From an uncultured Methanobrevibacter sp. (GTDB lineage Archaea; Methanobacteriota; Methanobacteria; Methanobacteriales; Methanobacteriaceae), in NCBI RefSeq assembly GCF_902784195.1, contig NZ_CACZTX010000005.1:1-64000 (forward strand): DNA of 64,000 bases. The letters run 5' to 3'. The position numbers and the translations under genes are program-made. The notes under the pieces were generated by a model. That model was not told where the DNA came from and searched no databases. It saw only the letters and a program-made list of their open reading frames with translations. Below, one piece after another: positions 63,793-64,000 of this stretch. The stretch's first letter is position 1. Every line of letters begins with the position of its first letter.

Positions 63793-64000
63793 ATTTTCAC
63801 CGATAAATTTTATAAAAATGATTGAAGGTATGATTCGTGTTTTAGTTTTTTATAAAAACACTCAATTTAAATAACTAATTTTAATAAAATATAGATTAGT
63901 TTACCTTAATACTGTTTATATTTAAAGAAATATATAAAGTTATTGATATTTTTAGTAAAAATAAAGAAAAATAGTATAAAAATCTAAAAAAGAGTAAAAT
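63793..64000. other. promoter region of the PRC-barrel gene
   Basis: A/T-rich sequence with TATA-like stretches near 63935 on the minus strand (ATATATTTC). No further gene within the window. Confidence 0.4.

Overview
The window is chromosomal DNA from a hydrogenotrophic methanogen of the Methanobacteriales, most likely a Methanobrevibacter. The evidence is the gene content: an MvhDGAB hydrogenase with a 12-cluster polyferredoxin, tyrosine/aspartate decarboxylase MfnA of methanofuran synthesis, DGGGP synthase for ether lipids, topoisomerase VI, aIF-1A, L10e, KEOPS Pcc1, aTrm56 and archaeal Rio1. The DNA is very AT-rich, intergenic stretches are close to pure A/T, genes start mostly behind GGTGA or GGAGG sites, and U-rich terminators are common. 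I see no rRNA, tRNA, CRISPR array, transposase, integrase or phage gene.

Layout. 0-7 kb: the 5' part of an AAA ATPase, an endonuclease IV-like protein, type II GAPDH, a membrane-anchored protein, a DUF2284 protein without a normal start codon, and a metal cassette (CsoR-type repressor, P1B ATPase and a 23-residue membrane peptide) with two palindromic operators. 7-13 kb: topoisomerase VI A/B and an RNA/translation group (KH protein, Rio1, aIF-1A). 13-19 kb: MoeA, a GyrI-like protein, a Lys-rich coiled coil, a PmbA/TldD protein, phosphoglycolate phosphatase and HypD. 19-33.5 kb: a cell-surface polysaccharide region. It holds a fused CMP-nonulosonate cytidylyltransferase/PseG-like protein, a NeuB-type synthase, an HP-motif glycosyltransferase, a Wzx flippase, an acetyltransferase, a zinc-ribbon/NERD-like membrane protein, three more glycosyltransferases and the UbiA-type lipid enzyme. 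33.5-49 kb: inositol-phosphate synthase, PycB, LarC, cobamide synthesis (CobZ-like then CobS), Trm56, DUF763, fumarase beta, MfnA, PEP synthase and L10e. 49-56 kb: Pcc1, a zinc-finger membrane protein, a long FKBP, a nucleotidyltransferase behind a 59-residue ribbon-helix-helix-like protein, and dihydroorotase. 56-64 kb: the mvhDGAB operon, SufC/SufB-D and a PRC-barrel protein.

The genes fit one physiology. H2 oxidation by Mvh feeds electrons to heterodisulfide reductase. HypD builds the NiFe cofactor, Suf builds FeS clusters, PycB, fumarase and PEP synthase feed anabolism from acetyl-CoA and pyruvate, and CobZ/CobS finish the cobamide needed by methyltransferase Mtr.

The most striking unexplained structure is non-coding: about 500 bp upstream of mvhD. 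It contains a run of perfect stem-loops whose stems differ in sequence while the loops repeat one motif (UUUUGAUUUGG in the mRNA sense). Stem divergence with preserved pairing, and a constant loop, is what an RNA array read by a protein or small RNA should look like. A second recurring pattern is terminator-like hairpins that overlap the stop codon of at least five genes.
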